Below are positions 16,554 to 25,877 of a stretch of 35,730 nt of DNA, one piece after another; the stretch's first letter is position 1; every line of letters begins with the position of its first letter. This stretch comes from Opitutus sp. GAS368 (GTDB lineage: Bacteria > Verrucomicrobiota > Verrucomicrobiia > Opitutales > Opitutaceae), in NCBI GenBank assembly GCA_945903465.1, contig CAMDOF010000069.1:1-35730 (forward strand), given 5' to 3'. Under the pieces are notes generated by a model, which was given only the letters and a program-made list of their open reading frames with translations, had not been told where the DNA came from and searched no databases. The translations under genes and the position numbers were made by a program.

Positions 16554-16739
16554 GAAAAAAGGAGGGGTTGGTAAAGCCTGCTGGTTTCCAGTTGGCGATG
16601 GGAAAAGCGTGTGTGGGGGGGTGGGGCGGGTAGAAGACGGGAACGCGGGGGGGGCTGGCGCGGGTTCGGTTGGCCGGGAAGCGGCCGAGAGTGGTGGGAG
16701 TTGGCGGCGCGGGCGGGGCGGTTGGGGCGAGGTGGGCCG
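16554..16739. other. G-rich holA-purB spacer with a possible G-quadruplex
   Basis: The spacer between holA and purB is strikingly G-rich on the plus strand. Bases 16615-16630 read seven G, T, four G, C, three G, which satisfies a four-tract G-quadruplex pattern with one-base loops; a run of eight G follows at 16647-16654. The plus strand is the template for the minus-strand purB transcript, so any such structure would lie in the template strand upstream of purB. Confidence 0.5.
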
Positions 16740-17837
16740 TTAAACGGCGAGGCAGCGGACGGCGACCTCGCGGAGGACGTCTTCTTGCTCGTCAGGCCGG
16801 CGGATAATTCCCTCAAAAGCTTTGATGAATTCCTGCTGGTTATCGATCAGTCGGCGCAGGGAAGGGAGCTTGGCGCTACCGGCCAATTTACCGACGTACC
16901 AAGCGTTTTGACTGAAGAGATTAAAGGAGCTTTTTTCGGTTGCGCCGATAAAGCGGGCGGCATGGCGGGCGGAGGCTTTCGGCATGCCGTCGAGACCGCG
17001 TTGGCCGATGCGCACCTCGCCGGCGTCGACGAGGGCACGGACTTGGAGAAGAATGCGATTGCGGTTTTGCAGGGCGGAAATCACGGGCCGGGCATCACCG
17101 CCGCTGAAGAAGTGGCGTTGCAGCGCGGTGAGGGTCCACGGCAAATCACCGCTGAAGAAAGCCTCGGCGGCCTCAAAAAAATCGCCCTCGGCGACGTTGG
17201 GCGTGAGCTCGGCGACGTGGGTTTCCTCTATGAGGGCGCCCTCTCCAGCGTAGGCGGAGAGTTTGTGGGTCTCTTCGACGATGAGCCGAGTGTTGGCGCC
17301 GATTTTGGCGAGGAGCATTTCGACGGCGCCCGGGCCGAAGGTGGCGCCGAGTACTTTGGCCTCGGCGAGGGCGACGCCGAGCAGGGCCTCGCTCGCATTT
17401 TCGCTGTCGCCGCCGATCAACGTGAAGTCGGCATTTTTTTCGCACCACTTGGGGAAGGAGCGCCGGCGATCGACGGGGGCCGCCGTGATCAAGATGGCTG
17501 TATTGGCGGGATCGGCGCTCGCGAGAATTTGCTGGAGATCCTCGATGAGTTTCAAGGTGCTCTCGGCTCGGCCGGTGACGGTGTCGGCAAGAAAATTGAC
17601 GTCTTTGAACCAAATGACGCGTTTACCGCCGAACATGGAGACGGTTTGGACGGAGTCGCGGAACTGATTGATGGCAGCCTCGACCTCGGAGACATTGGCG
17701 GCGAAGCCATTGAGGGTTTCGCGGGAAAACTCGTCGGCGACCTCGGGTGCCATCGAGGCAAAGCGGGCGCGGCCGGCGCGCCCGACGAGAAAATCATCAG
17801 CACCGCAGATAAGAGTGAAGTTTTTCGCCAGATTCAT
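16740..17837 (-). CDS. holA: DNA polymerase III delta subunit (clamp-loader)
   Basis: A 365-residue protein from the ATG at 17837 (MNLAKNFTLICGADDFLV); the frame is open 18 codons further up, but those lack similarity. HolA opens the beta sliding clamp in the clamp-loader complex. The delta fold is seen as FTLICGADDFLV (strand and the loop where related AAA+ proteins have a Walker A), a first domain with FGGKRVIWFKDVNFL around residues 88-102, KLIEDLQQIL and ILITAAPVDRRRSFPKW, and a C-terminal helical collar domain (ISALQNRNRILLQVRALVDAG, then LRRLIDNQQEFIKAFEGII). Like other delta subunits it lacks a true ATP site. It is divergent from arnT with 93 bases between them. Confidence 0.88.
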   Translation of the reverse strand: MNLAKNFTLICGADDFLVGRAGRARFASMAPEVADEFSRETLNGFAANVSEVEAAINQFRDSVQTVSMFGGKRVIWFKDVNFLADTVTGRAESTLKLIEDLQQILASADPANTAILITAAPVDRRRSFPKWCEKNADFTLIGGDSENASEALLGVALAEAKVLGATFGPGAVEMLLAKIGANTRLIVEETHKLSAYAGEGALIEETHVAELTPNVAEGDFFEAAEAFFSGDLPWTLTALQRHFFSGGDARPVISALQNRNRILLQVRALVDAGEVRIGQRGLDGMPKASARHAARFIGATEKSSFNLFSQNAWYVGKLAGSAKLPSLRRLIDNQQEFIKAFEGIIRRPDEQEDVLREVAVRCLAV

Positions 17838-17930
17838 GCCTAGCGAGACATTGGTGACGAAGCCGTGTCGGCTGCACGAAAAAAATCGCATCTCGGCCGC
17901 GCGCGGTGGAATCTCCGCCGGATTTATTCT

Positions 17931-19634
17931 ATGACGTCATCTCCGAAAGAAAATCATGCCTCCCCTGCGCCTTGGGGTCGTGATCTCGGGCTCTTATTGA
18001 TTTTATTTGGAGCTCTTTATTTTTTGATGCTCGGGCGGCATCCTCTGTCGAATCCCGATGAGAGTCGCTATGCGGAGATTCCGCGGGAGATGATGGTGCG
18101 GGGTGACTGGGTGACGCCGCGCCTCAACGATGTCCCGTATTTTGAGAAGCCTCCGCTAGTTTATTGGATGGTGGGGCTTTCGCAGAAGTTGTTTGGTCCG
18201 GGTGAGGTCGCGGTGAGATTGACGCCGACGCTTTTTGGTTTGGCGGGGGTATTGATGACCTACGTGGCAGGAAGGCGGTTGTATGGTCGGGCGGCGGGCG
18301 TGGGGGCGGCGGTGGTTTTGGGGACGTCGTTGCTCTATTTTGTGCTCTCGCGGATTTTGCTGCTCGATATGGTGGTGTCGGTTTTGATGAGCGGGACGTT
18401 GTTTTGTTTTATTTTGGGGGTTCGCGAGGCGACGGGCGCGCGGCGGCGCGGGTGGTTTTACGGGCTTTATATCTGTGCAGCGGGCGCGACTTTAGCGAAG
18501 GGATTGATTGGTTTCATGGTGCCCGGGGCGGTCATGTTTTTCTGGCTTTTAGTTTTCAATCATTGGCAGCGGTTGCGCCCGTTTTATTTACCGAGTGGGC
18601 TCGTGATTTTTCTGGCGCTGGCCGCGCCGTGGCACGTTTTGGCGGCGCAGCGTAATCCCGGCTGGGCGCAGTTTTACTTCATCCACGAACATTGGGAGCG
18701 ATTTACGACGACCACGCATAACCGGGCGGAGCCATTGTGGTATTTTGTGCCGGTGATCTTGCTCGGATTTTTTCCTTGGGTGGGCTTTTTAGTCGGGTCG
18801 GTGCGAGAGGCGGTGGCGGGCGGCTGGGCGCGGCGGCGAGAAAATGCGGAGGCGTGGTTTTTGGTGACGTGGTTTGTTTTTGTATTTTTGTTTTTCTCCA
18901 AATCGCAGTCGAAGCTCATTCCGTATATTTTGCCGTTATTTCCGCCGATGGCCGTGCTGGTGGGCCGCTCAATGGCGCGGCGCTGGGGGGCGGTCGTGGG
19001 CGAACCCTTTCGGGTAGGTTTGGTTGTTTTTGGGATTTCCTGCGGCTTATTGGCGGTGGCTCTATTGACGGCGGTTTTCAAGTCGGGGGTGATTCGCGAT
19101 CCGGCGCAGGCGGAGGCGTTGCGGCCACTCGGCCTGGCGATGGCGGGATGGTTATTGCTGGGCGGTACCCTGACTGCCGTCGTGGCGCGAGCTTGGGGTC
19201 GCGTCGGGGGCGCGGCGCTGGGTGGCGTGACCTTGGTGGGCTTTTACAGTGCCGTACTCTTGGCGGCACCGGCGCTGCAGCGGGCGAGTACGGGGGACTT
19301 GGCTTTGGTGGCGCGGGAGCGGATGGCGCCCGCGGATCGCGTGTACCATTACTGGGGATTTTTTCATGATTTTGTGTATTTTACCGGCCGTCCGGTGGGG
19401 CTGGTGAGTTATACGGATGAGCTGGAGGTGCAGTTTCTGGAGCCGGCCGAGCGGGCGGCGCGTTTCATTGATGACGCGGAGTTGCGCCGGCAGTGGGTAG
19501 AAGCCCGTCGCGTCTGGTTGGTGGTTCGTAAAAAAGACCAGCGCCGGCCAACGACGGTTTTTGCGGATCAAACGCTCCGTTATCATTTGATCGCTGAGAA
19601 CGACGATTTCAATTTGCTGAGTAACCAACCTTGA
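17931..19634 (+). CDS. arnT: ArnT-like lipid A aminoarabinose transferase
   Basis: A 567-residue inner-membrane glycosyltransferase of the GT83/PMT superfamily, from the ATG at 17931. It is expected to move 4-amino-4-deoxy-L-arabinose from undecaprenyl phosphate onto lipid A on the periplasmic face. A hydrophobic helix at about 18-36 leads into the periplasmic catalytic loop SNPDESRYAEIPREM (40-54, Asp43 and Glu44) and FEKPPLVYW, both hallmarks of this family. About ten to twelve further membrane segments follow, then a soluble C-terminal domain (DELEVQFLEPAERAARF). The next gene starts two bases after its stop, and arnB and arnC follow, which supports the aminoarabinose role over a generic glycosyltransferase. 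Acceptor specificity cannot be read from sequence. Confidence 0.85.
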   Translation: MTSSPKENHASPAPWGRDLGLLLILFGALYFLMLGRHPLSNPDESRYAEIPREMMVRGDWVTPRLNDVPYFEKPPLVYWMVGLSQKLFGPGEVAVRLTPTLFGLAGVLMTYVAGRRLYGRAAGVGAAVVLGTSLLYFVLSRILLLDMVVSVLMSGTLFCFILGVREATGARRRGWFYGLYICAAGATLAKGLIGFMVPGAVMFFWLLVFNHWQRLRPFYLPSGLVIFLALAAPWHVLAAQRNPGWAQFYFIHEHWERFTTTTHNRAEPLWYFVPVILLGFFPWVGFLVGSVREAVAGGWARRRENAEAWFLVTWFVFVFLFFSKSQSKLIPYILPLFPPMAVLVGRSMARRWGAVVGEPFRVGLVVFGISCGLLAVALLTAVFKSGVIRDPAQAEALRPLGLAMAGWLLLGGTLTAVVARAWGRVGGAALGGVTLVGFYSAVLLAAPALQRASTGDLALVARERMAPADRVYHYWGFFHDFVYFTGRPVGLVSYTDELEVQFLEPAERAARFIDDAELRRQWVEARRVWLVVRKKDQRRPTTVFADQTLRYHLIAENDDFNLLSNQP

Positions 19635-19635
19635 A

Positions 19636-20781
19636 ATGCTTGCGCCCTACCTTCCGCTGACGCGACCCACGATTGATGAAGCCACGATTGCCGGCGTGGG
19701 CGAAGTGTTGCGCTCTGGCTGGATTACGTCAGGCCCGAAGGTGAAGGAACTGGAAGCCGCGCTGTCGTTGCGGTGCGCGGGGCGGCCGGTGCGCGTTTTT
19801 AATTCGGGGACATGTACGATGGAGATCGCGTTGCGCATTGCCGGGGTCGGGCCGGGGCATGAGGTCATTACGACGCCACTCTCGTGGGTCGCGACCAGTC
19901 ACGTTATTTTGGAAGTAGGGGCTCGACCGGTTTTCGTCGATATTGATCCGGTGACTCGCAACATTGATCTCGACCGGATTGAGGCGGCGATCACGCCGGC
20001 GACTCGGGCGATTATTCCGGTGGATCTGGCAGGATTGCCGGTGGATCGCGATCGTTTGTATGCGATCGCGCAGCGGCGGGGACTGCGGGTGATTGAGGAT
20101 GCGGCGCAGTCTTTAGGCAGTCGGTGGCGGGGCCGAGAGATCGGGGAGGGAGGCGACTTTGTCTCGTTTAGTTTTCATCCGAATAAAAACATCACAACGA
20201 TTGAGGGGGGGGCCTTGGTGCTGAATGATGAGCGGGAGGCGCGGTTGGCCGAGCAGTATCGTCTGCAGGGTGTGGTGCGCACGGGTTTTGACGGGATGGA
20301 GGTGGATTTAGTTGGCGGAAAATTTAACCTGACGGACGTCGCGGCGCGGGTGGGGTTGGGCCAGCTGCCGCGGCTGGATGAATTCAACTTGAGGCGGCGC
20401 GAGCTGGTCCGAGGATATTTTGAACGCTGCGCGACTCCAGCGGTCCGTGCGCTTGGTCTGCAGCTGCCGATCGCTGATTTCACGGAGACCAACTGGCATA
20501 TGTTCCAAGTCGTTCTACCCGCCGAGCGGCTGACCATAACGCGGGCAGAAGTGATGGCGAAACTGCATGCGGCGGGCATCGGCTCCGGGGTTCATTATCC
20601 GGCCATCCATCTTTTTGGGGTTTATCGACGGTTGGGCTGGAAAGAAGGTGATCTGCCCGTGGCGGAGGGGATCGCCCGACGTATTCTAACACTGCCATTA
20701 TTTCCGCTGATGACCGACGCGGACGTGGGGCGCGTGGTTGAGCAGCTGGCGGGTATTCTCCACGCTCATCAAAAATCATGA
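19636..20781 (+). CDS. arnB: ArnB-like UDP-4-keto-pentose aminotransferase
   Basis: A 381-residue PLP enzyme of the DegT/DnrJ/EryC1/StrS family. It should convert UDP-L-Ara4O to UDP-4-amino-4-deoxy-L-arabinose with glutamate as donor. Family motifs are LPLTRPTIDEATIAGV at the start, FNSGTCTMEIAL (55-66), VIEDAAQSLGSRWRG (152-166) and FSFHPNKNITTIEGGA (178-193) with Lys184 as the PLP Schiff-base lysine; E. coli ArnB has the related FSFHxxKNxTxxEGG. GSGVHYPAIHLFGVYR near residue 315 completes the active site. It sits between arnT and arnC, one base after arnT and overlapping arnC by four bases. The context makes ArnB much more likely than another sugar aminotransferase. Confidence 0.9.
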   Translation: MLAPYLPLTRPTIDEATIAGVGEVLRSGWITSGPKVKELEAALSLRCAGRPVRVFNSGTCTMEIALRIAGVGPGHEVITTPLSWVATSHVILEVGARPVFVDIDPVTRNIDLDRIEAAITPATRAIIPVDLAGLPVDRDRLYAIAQRRGLRVIEDAAQSLGSRWRGREIGEGGDFVSFSFHPNKNITTIEGGALVLNDEREARLAEQYRLQGVVRTGFDGMEVDLVGGKFNLTDVAARVGLGQLPRLDEFNLRRRELVRGYFERCATPAVRALGLQLPIADFTETNWHMFQVVLPAERLTITRAEVMAKLHAAGIGSGVHYPAIHLFGVYRRLGWKEGDLPVAEGIARRILTLPLFPLMTDADVGRVVEQLAGILHAHQKS

Positions 20782-21764
20782 GTGCCTCATTGCCTGCTTC
20801 GCTCGCTCTTTCCGTGGTGATTCCCGTCTACAACGAGGCGTTGAACCTTCCGTTGTTATTCGCGCGCCTCTACCCGGTGCTGGATGCGCTGGGTCATAAT
20901 TACGAGGTGATCTTCACGAATGATGGGAGTACGGATCGTTCGATCGAATTACTGAGCGCGCAGCAGGCGGTACGCTCCGACGTGACGCGGGTGATCGATT
21001 TTAACGCCAACTATGGGCAGCATATGGCGATTATGGCGGCGTTTGAGCGGGTGCGGGGCGCCGTGATTGTGACCTTGGATGCGGATCTCCAGAATCCCCC
21101 GGAAGAAATTCCCAAGCTCCTGGCCAAGATGGCCGCGGGTCATGATTATGTGGGTGGTTTTCGAATTGACCGGCGTGATTCTCTATTTCGGACTTACGCG
21201 TCGCGAGTCATCAATAAGGTGCGTGAGCGCACGACGAATATTCAGATGACGGATCAAGGTTGCATGCTGCGGGCATACCGTCGGCCGATTATTGATGCGA
21301 TCGTACAGAGCGGGGCGATTAACACATTTATTCCGGCGCTCGCTTATAGTTTTTCAGGAAATCCCGCGGAGGTGGGCGTGAAGCATGAGGAGCGGCACGC
21401 GGGCGCCTCAAACTATTCGGTCCATCAACTCATTCGTTTAAATTTCGATTTGATCACGGGCTTCTCGCTGGCGCCGTTGCAGTACTTTACGATGTTTTCG
21501 ATGGCGTGTGCCACGGGCAGTTTCCTGCTCGTTCTAATTTTGGCAGGCCGGCGGTTAATTGTTGGGGCCGAGGCAGAGGGCTTGTTTACGCTCTTCGGAA
21601 TCCTTTTTTTCCTGATCAGTGTGACCATGGTGGGCATTGGCTTGATCGGCGAGTACGTGGGGCGCACTTACCAAGTCGTACGCGCGCGCCAGCGTTATCA
21701 CGTTCGCGCGACGCTGGAGACGAGCCGTGCGAGTGGGGATGGCCACCCGAATGGGCCGCGTTGA
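20778..21764 (+). CDS. arnC: ArnC-like undecaprenyl-phosphate formamido-arabinose transferase
   Basis: A 328-residue family 2 glycosyltransferase. It is expected to attach 4-formamido-arabinose from UDP to undecaprenyl phosphate at the cytoplasmic side of the inner membrane. The GT-A domain starts at LSVVIPVYNEALNLPLL (11-27), with FTNDGSTDRS (46-55) and the metal-binding DAD at 101-103 in TLDADLQNPPEEI. DQGCMLRAYRRPI follows. The C-terminal part has two membrane helices (about 235-260 and 270-295) and ends in a basic tail, the usual ArnC/dolichol-phosphate mannosyltransferase layout. The start overlaps the arnB stop (ATGA). The stop is followed by a convergent protease gene, so the arnT-arnB-arnC operon ends here. 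Confidence 0.88.
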   Translation: MSASLPASLALSVVIPVYNEALNLPLLFARLYPVLDALGHNYEVIFTNDGSTDRSIELLSAQQAVRSDVTRVIDFNANYGQHMAIMAAFERVRGAVIVTLDADLQNPPEEIPKLLAKMAAGHDYVGGFRIDRRDSLFRTYASRVINKVRERTTNIQMTDQGCMLRAYRRPIIDAIVQSGAINTFIPALAYSFSGNPAEVGVKHEERHAGASNYSVHQLIRLNFDLITGFSLAPLQYFTMFSMACATGSFLLVLILAGRRLIVGAEAEGLFTLFGILFFLISVTMVGIGLIGEYVGRTYQVVRARQRYHVRATLETSRASGDGHPNGPR

Positions 21765-21958
21765 CCGCTCCGACCGCCGCGTGGGTACTTGGCTCGCGCG
21801 TTGACCGGGCCAGCCAGTGTGGCGGCGACCGCCGGGTTTGGCCTTAATGCTTCTCTGCCGGGCTAATTTGCCCGAAGGCATTTCAGCGCGCGTGTGCTCG
21901 TGCCGCGTGTCGGCCGTTCCAGCTCGCGGGGCCCTGAGTGACCCAGCGCAATGGCCGG
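21765..21958. other. Spacer between convergent arnC and tricorn-type protease genes
   Basis: No gene is seen. Bases 21846-21882 can form an interrupted hairpin (AATGC with GCATT, and inside it CGGGC with GCCCG around TAATTT). There is no T-tract on either strand, so a terminator is possible but weakly supported. Confidence 0.35.
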
Positions 21959-24900
21959 CTAAGGTTTGGGCGCCGCGGCGGGCCGGCGCGTAGCCTCGGG
22001 CCGATCGCTGGCCTTGCGAAACGTGGGTGCGGGCCGCTTTTTTTCTTGGGCCACGTCCGCGCTCAGCACCTCGACGGCTTTGCTCAGTTGGGGGTCATCG
22101 GCCGCGGCGGTTTTCCCGACTTGGGGCCAGACGATGTGGTTGGGGATCGCCCCGTTCATTTCCATATCCTCACCGGTTCCCTTGAGAAACCAGCCGCGGG
22201 CGGGCAGTCGGAGGGAGCCTAAGTCCATAATCGCGCGCACGCCGGTGCTGACGACGCCGCCGGCGGTGCGTACGCCCACGAGTTGCCCGCGTTGGAGGGT
22301 CTTGATCGCATGGCTGAAAATTTCCGCGTTGCTGAAACTATTTTGGTTGCAGAGCACCACGATGGGCTTGGACCAGGTGGCGTAGATTTTGCGATCCTGC
22401 GGATAACCGGGGCCGCCTCCACGAGGGATGGTGATCGCGTGCACGGGTTGCGTCAGCGCCGTGAGGAGATGATCCGTGGTCGAGCCGCCGCCGTTGTCGC
22501 GAACGTCGATGACGAGGCCTTCCTTGCCGACTCCGGCGGCGTACAGGTCTTGTTCGAATTGGAGAAAACTTTCTTCATTCATCGCGCGAATGTGCAGGTA
22601 CCCGAGCTTGCCCTCGGACTGGGTCTCGACGGCCGCCCGGTTATCGCGGACCCATTGAGTGTACAGTTGGGCTCGCACCGCGGAGTATCGGGTGGCGTGG
22701 AGGGTCGTCGTCCGCTCCACTCCTTCAGGGGTGCTCACGCGCAGGCGGAAATCGCGGATGGCGGCTCCGTTTAAAACGCGCGCAAGATCGGTGGTGGGGT
22801 CGATGGCGACATCATCGATTGCCAAGACGGTCTCGCCGGCTTGCACGCCGTTAGTTTGACGGTCGGCGGGGCCATCGGGGATGACGTCGCGGACTTTCAG
22901 TCCGGGCCCGCGATGGGCATGGTCCCAGCGCAGGCCAAGATGTCCTGTGAGGGGGCTCCAATTGGCGGTGGATGCGGACGTGGTGGTGCGCGGTTGGAAA
23001 GCGAGGTGGGAGCCGTTGAGCTCACCGAGCATGAGATTGATGATCGTGGCGAGGGTGGTGAGATCGGGTGTGGTGGCGGCATCGATGTACTTGTTCCGAA
23101 TCTCGTCCCAAGGACGATTCCCGAGGTGATCGTCGTACCAGGAGTCGCGCATGGTCCGCCACGCGAGGTCGAAACCGGCGCGGTGTTTCGCCGCGAGATT
23201 AATCTCGTGGGCCACGCGGAAGGTGTAGTTGGTCACGCGGCCCGTGTCGCTCACGCTGGCGGGCAGGCCGCCCGTGCTCTCACTGGGGCTGGCACTGGCG
23301 GCGGGCGGGGTGGGGGGCAGGGCGGGGTTGCCCGGGGCCGGCGCGGGAGGGGTGGCGACCGGCGCGGCGGCGCGGGGCGTGGTACGCGGGGTGGCCTCGC
23401 TGGTGTCGCTGGGCGCGGCGGGTTGATTGCCGCCTGAACGCCAGACGATCTGGTTGCCGGTTTCGAGCCAGCGTCCTTGAGTGCCGGTTTCCGCGCAGAA
23501 CAGCTTTGGTTTTAAATCTTCGGGGAAATCTACCGTGTAGGTGCCGCGGCGACCGTCGACGGTCGCGGTAAAAGCGAGGCGCTTGGCATCGGGTGACCAG
23601 AGGAGACCGTACTCGGTGGAGTTGGGGATAGCGATGCGATGGATGCGTTCGTGCAGGCGGGTAAAGTCGATTTTGACCTCGGGTAATTTCTTCGTCTTCC
23701 GAACGGCGGCGGCCCGGTTCTCGGTGGGGGTTTCTGCGGTTTCCGGCGTTGCGGCGGGCTCATCCGCCTTCGGGGCCGGGGCGGTTTTGGCGGGTCCGAC
23801 GGCGGTCGTGGCCGTCGTGGTCGCCCCTTTCTTTTCACTGCGGCCGGGCTCTTTTTTTCGAGCTTTGGCCATCTTATCGAGCGCCTTCTCCAAGGTGCGA
23901 TCCCGTTTGTCGCGGGTCTCGTCGTCGGCACGGAGCCAGACATAGTAAATGTCGACTTCTTTGTCCACGCGCCGGCCGGTGAAGGCGAGGGCGCGACCGT
24001 CGGGCGACCACGTGGGGTTCGCTTCATTATCGGGATGGCGGGAGACATTGACGGGTGCGCCGCTGCCATCGGAACGAAGGATCCAGATGTCGCGATTGAA
24101 TTCCGCGTCGTCCTTGGCGACAGCGAACCACTGACCATCCGGTGACCATTGATATTGGGGGCGGCTCCAGCTTTGCAGGATGCGTTGCGGGTTGTTCTTG
24201 CCTGGTTCGAGCGTCCAGAGGTCACCGTTACCTTTGATGAAAGCGAGGCGCCGGCCGTCGGGGCTCCACTGAAGATCTTGCTCGACCTCGGGATCGTTGG
24301 TGAGGCGGGTGAGGTTAAAGCGTTCGTTGCGCCACCAGAACTCCTCCGGTTTGGCCCGCTCGGCCTGCCAGAGATCGCTTTGCCCGCCCTGGTCGCTCGC
24401 GAACAAGATGGCGTTGCCGTCGGGGGAGAACTGCGGGTCGCGCTCCTCTTCCGGAGTTCGCGTGATCTGGCGTGGCTCGCGCAGCACGGTATCCATCACC
24501 CAGAGATCCCCGCCCGCGATGAACGCGATTTCGAGCCCGTCGTCGGAAAACGTGACATCGGTCGCAGAACTGAGGATACGTCGTTCGACTTCGGTCGTCG
24601 TCGGGTCGGCTTCATCCCAGATTTCCAGACGGACGGGTGGTTGGCGCGTGGCGATTTGGAGGCGGTAGAGGTCGAACAAATGGCGAAAAACGAGGGTCTG
24701 CCCATCTCGGGAGAGTGCCGGCGTGCTGACGCTGTCGTTATCGAAGGTGGTGAGCGGGCGCATCTGGCCGCTGGCGAGTTCGTAGGACCAGAGATTGAAG
24801 GAACCGCTGCGTGCGCTCACGAAGTAGAAGCCCTTGCCGTCTGGGCGCCAGCGGGGCGAGCGGGCGCTCGTCTCCTCGGCGATGAGTTGGGTAAACGCAC

Positions 24901-25558
24901 CGGTGGTGGGATCGTGCAGCCAAATTTGGCTGGCCTGTGATCCGCGGTAACCTTTGCGAAACGACGGCTCGCCTTCCCGCGTGAAGAGCAGGCGTCGCCC
25001 ATCGGGCGCCAAGTCGCCCTGCTGACCGTAAGCATCAAACAGCAGCTGCTCGCTGGCCTTGGCACCGACTTCGAGCCGGAAAAAACGCTGACCGGCGCGC
25101 GCGTAGTACGAGAAGTCGCGCTCGCCGCCGACGAGGAGGGCGGAGCCGTCGGGGTACCAGCCTTCGAGCGAATAACCTTCGCTGTGGGCGGTCACCTGGA
25201 CGGGTTCGCCGCCGGTAGCGGGCATTAAAAAAACCTGCGGCCCGGCCTGGCGGTCGCTGAGAAAGGCGAGTTTCTGTCCGTCGGGAGAAAACGCTGGCGC
25301 GGTATCGCGGCCGGGGTGCTGGGTGAGCTTTTTGGCGGTGCCGCCCTCGCTGGGCACAGACCAAAGATCGCCGCGCCAAGAGAACGCGAGGGTTTTGCCA
25401 TCTGGGGAAAGCGCGGGCTGCTGAGCGAGTTGAATGGGGGAACGAGCGGCGGCGGTGACGCTTAGCCAGAGGCTCAGGGCGAAGGGGAGAATCGGGGCGA
25501 TTCGAGCGAAGGGCGCGAACGGTTGAGCAGGGGAAGGGAAAGCGGGCCGATCATTCAT
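21959..25558 (-). CDS. Tricorn-type S41 protease with two beta-propellers
   Basis: A 1199-residue protein with an N-terminal hydrophobic segment (about 20-38) that reads as a signal peptide, so it is probably periplasmic. Residues about 45-310 and 330-685 form two beta-propellers built from many SPDGxxLAF-type blades (for example SPDGKTLAFS, SPDGQKLAFL, WSPDGRRLAF, WSPDGRALAF). Lys/Ala/Thr/Pro-rich linkers at about 550-625 and 712-768 separate these from the C-terminal catalytic part: a helical core (790-860) with the GSH of GELNGSH (Ser850, His851), a PDZ domain at about 865-955, and the S41 domain with VIDVRDNGGGST (1017-1027) and NQNSFSNAEIF (1071-1081), where Ser1076 is the likely nucleophile and Glu1133 the likely partner. 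It degrades peptides in archaeal relatives. It is inserted convergently between arnC and arnA; no functional link to aminoarabinose is evident. Confidence 0.92.
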   Translation of the reverse strand: MNDRPAFPSPAQPFAPFARIAPILPFALSLWLSVTAAARSPIQLAQQPALSPDGKTLAFSWRGDLWSVPSEGGTAKKLTQHPGRDTAPAFSPDGQKLAFLSDRQAGPQVFLMPATGGEPVQVTAHSEGYSLEGWYPDGSALLVGGERDFSYYARAGQRFFRLEVGAKASEQLLFDAYGQQGDLAPDGRRLLFTREGEPSFRKGYRGSQASQIWLHDPTTGAFTQLIAEETSARSPRWRPDGKGFYFVSARSGSFNLWSYELASGQMRPLTTFDNDSVSTPALSRDGQTLVFRHLFDLYRLQIATRQPPVRLEIWDEADPTTTEVERRILSSATDVTFSDDGLEIAFIAGGDLWVMDTVLREPRQITRTPEEERDPQFSPDGNAILFASDQGGQSDLWQAERAKPEEFWWRNERFNLTRLTNDPEVEQDLQWSPDGRRLAFIKGNGDLWTLEPGKNNPQRILQSWSRPQYQWSPDGQWFAVAKDDAEFNRDIWILRSDGSGAPVNVSRHPDNEANPTWSPDGRALAFTGRRVDKEVDIYYVWLRADDETRDKRDRTLEKALDKMAKARKKEPGRSEKKGATTTATTAVGPAKTAPAPKADEPAATPETAETPTENRAAAVRKTKKLPEVKIDFTRLHERIHRIAIPNSTEYGLLWSPDAKRLAFTATVDGRRGTYTVDFPEDLKPKLFCAETGTQGRWLETGNQIVWRSGGNQPAAPSDTSEATPRTTPRAAAPVATPPAPAPGNPALPPTPPAASASPSESTGGLPASVSDTGRVTNYTFRVAHEINLAAKHRAGFDLAWRTMRDSWYDDHLGNRPWDEIRNKYIDAATTPDLTTLATIINLMLGELNGSHLAFQPRTTTSASTANWSPLTGHLGLRWDHAHRGPGLKVRDVIPDGPADRQTNGVQAGETVLAIDDVAIDPTTDLARVLNGAAIRDFRLRVSTPEGVERTTTLHATRYSAVRAQLYTQWVRDNRAAVETQSEGKLGYLHIRAMNEESFLQFEQDLYAAGVGKEGLVIDVRDNGGGSTTDHLLTALTQPVHAITIPRGGGPGYPQDRKIYATWSKPIVVLCNQNSFSNAEIFSHAIKTLQRGQLVGVRTAGGVVSTGVRAIMDLGSLRLPARGWFLKGTGEDMEMNGAIPNHIVWPQVGKTAAADDPQLSKAVEVLSADVAQEKKRPAPTFRKASDRPEATRRPAAAPKP

Positions 25559-25877
25559 AAGGATGAGTTGGCAGGATAAGCAGGAAACCGGAAAGCTGAA
25601 AGTCAGCGGGTAGAATTTTTTTAATCGTAGATCCCGGCAGCAGCGGCCGCGTGCGGCGGGCGATCGGTGAAGTGCCCGACGGCGTGGGCGGCGTGAGCTG
25701 GCCGCGTGCGCGCGGTCGGGAGTCCGCGGGTACCGGCCCGTCGCCCGGGCCGCGCGCGGTCAGGCTTTTCCGCGCTCGCTTATGGCCGCGAGTTTCTTTC
25801 AGTCTGCGCCTCGGGTTGGTTTGCGGGGGCGGCCGCATCCTTGCCGCCCGACTGACCGCGGTCCGTTCGAACTCATC
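25559..25877. other. Divergent promoter region between protease gene and arnA
   Basis: A 319-base spacer shared by the divergent tricorn-type protease and arnA-formyltransferase genes. It is very GC-rich apart from an AT-rich patch with a run of seven T around 25615-25622. No coding sequence, operator or riboswitch is recognised. In-frame ATG codons upstream of 25878 encode sequence without family similarity. Confidence 0.45.

Noticed and set aside
16611..17843. Open frame of 410 codons on the plus strand
   Set aside because: Antisense to holA; no recognisable domain.
21846..21882. Terminator between arnC and the tricorn-type protease gene
   Set aside because: An interrupted hairpin can form, but there is no T-tract on either strand.
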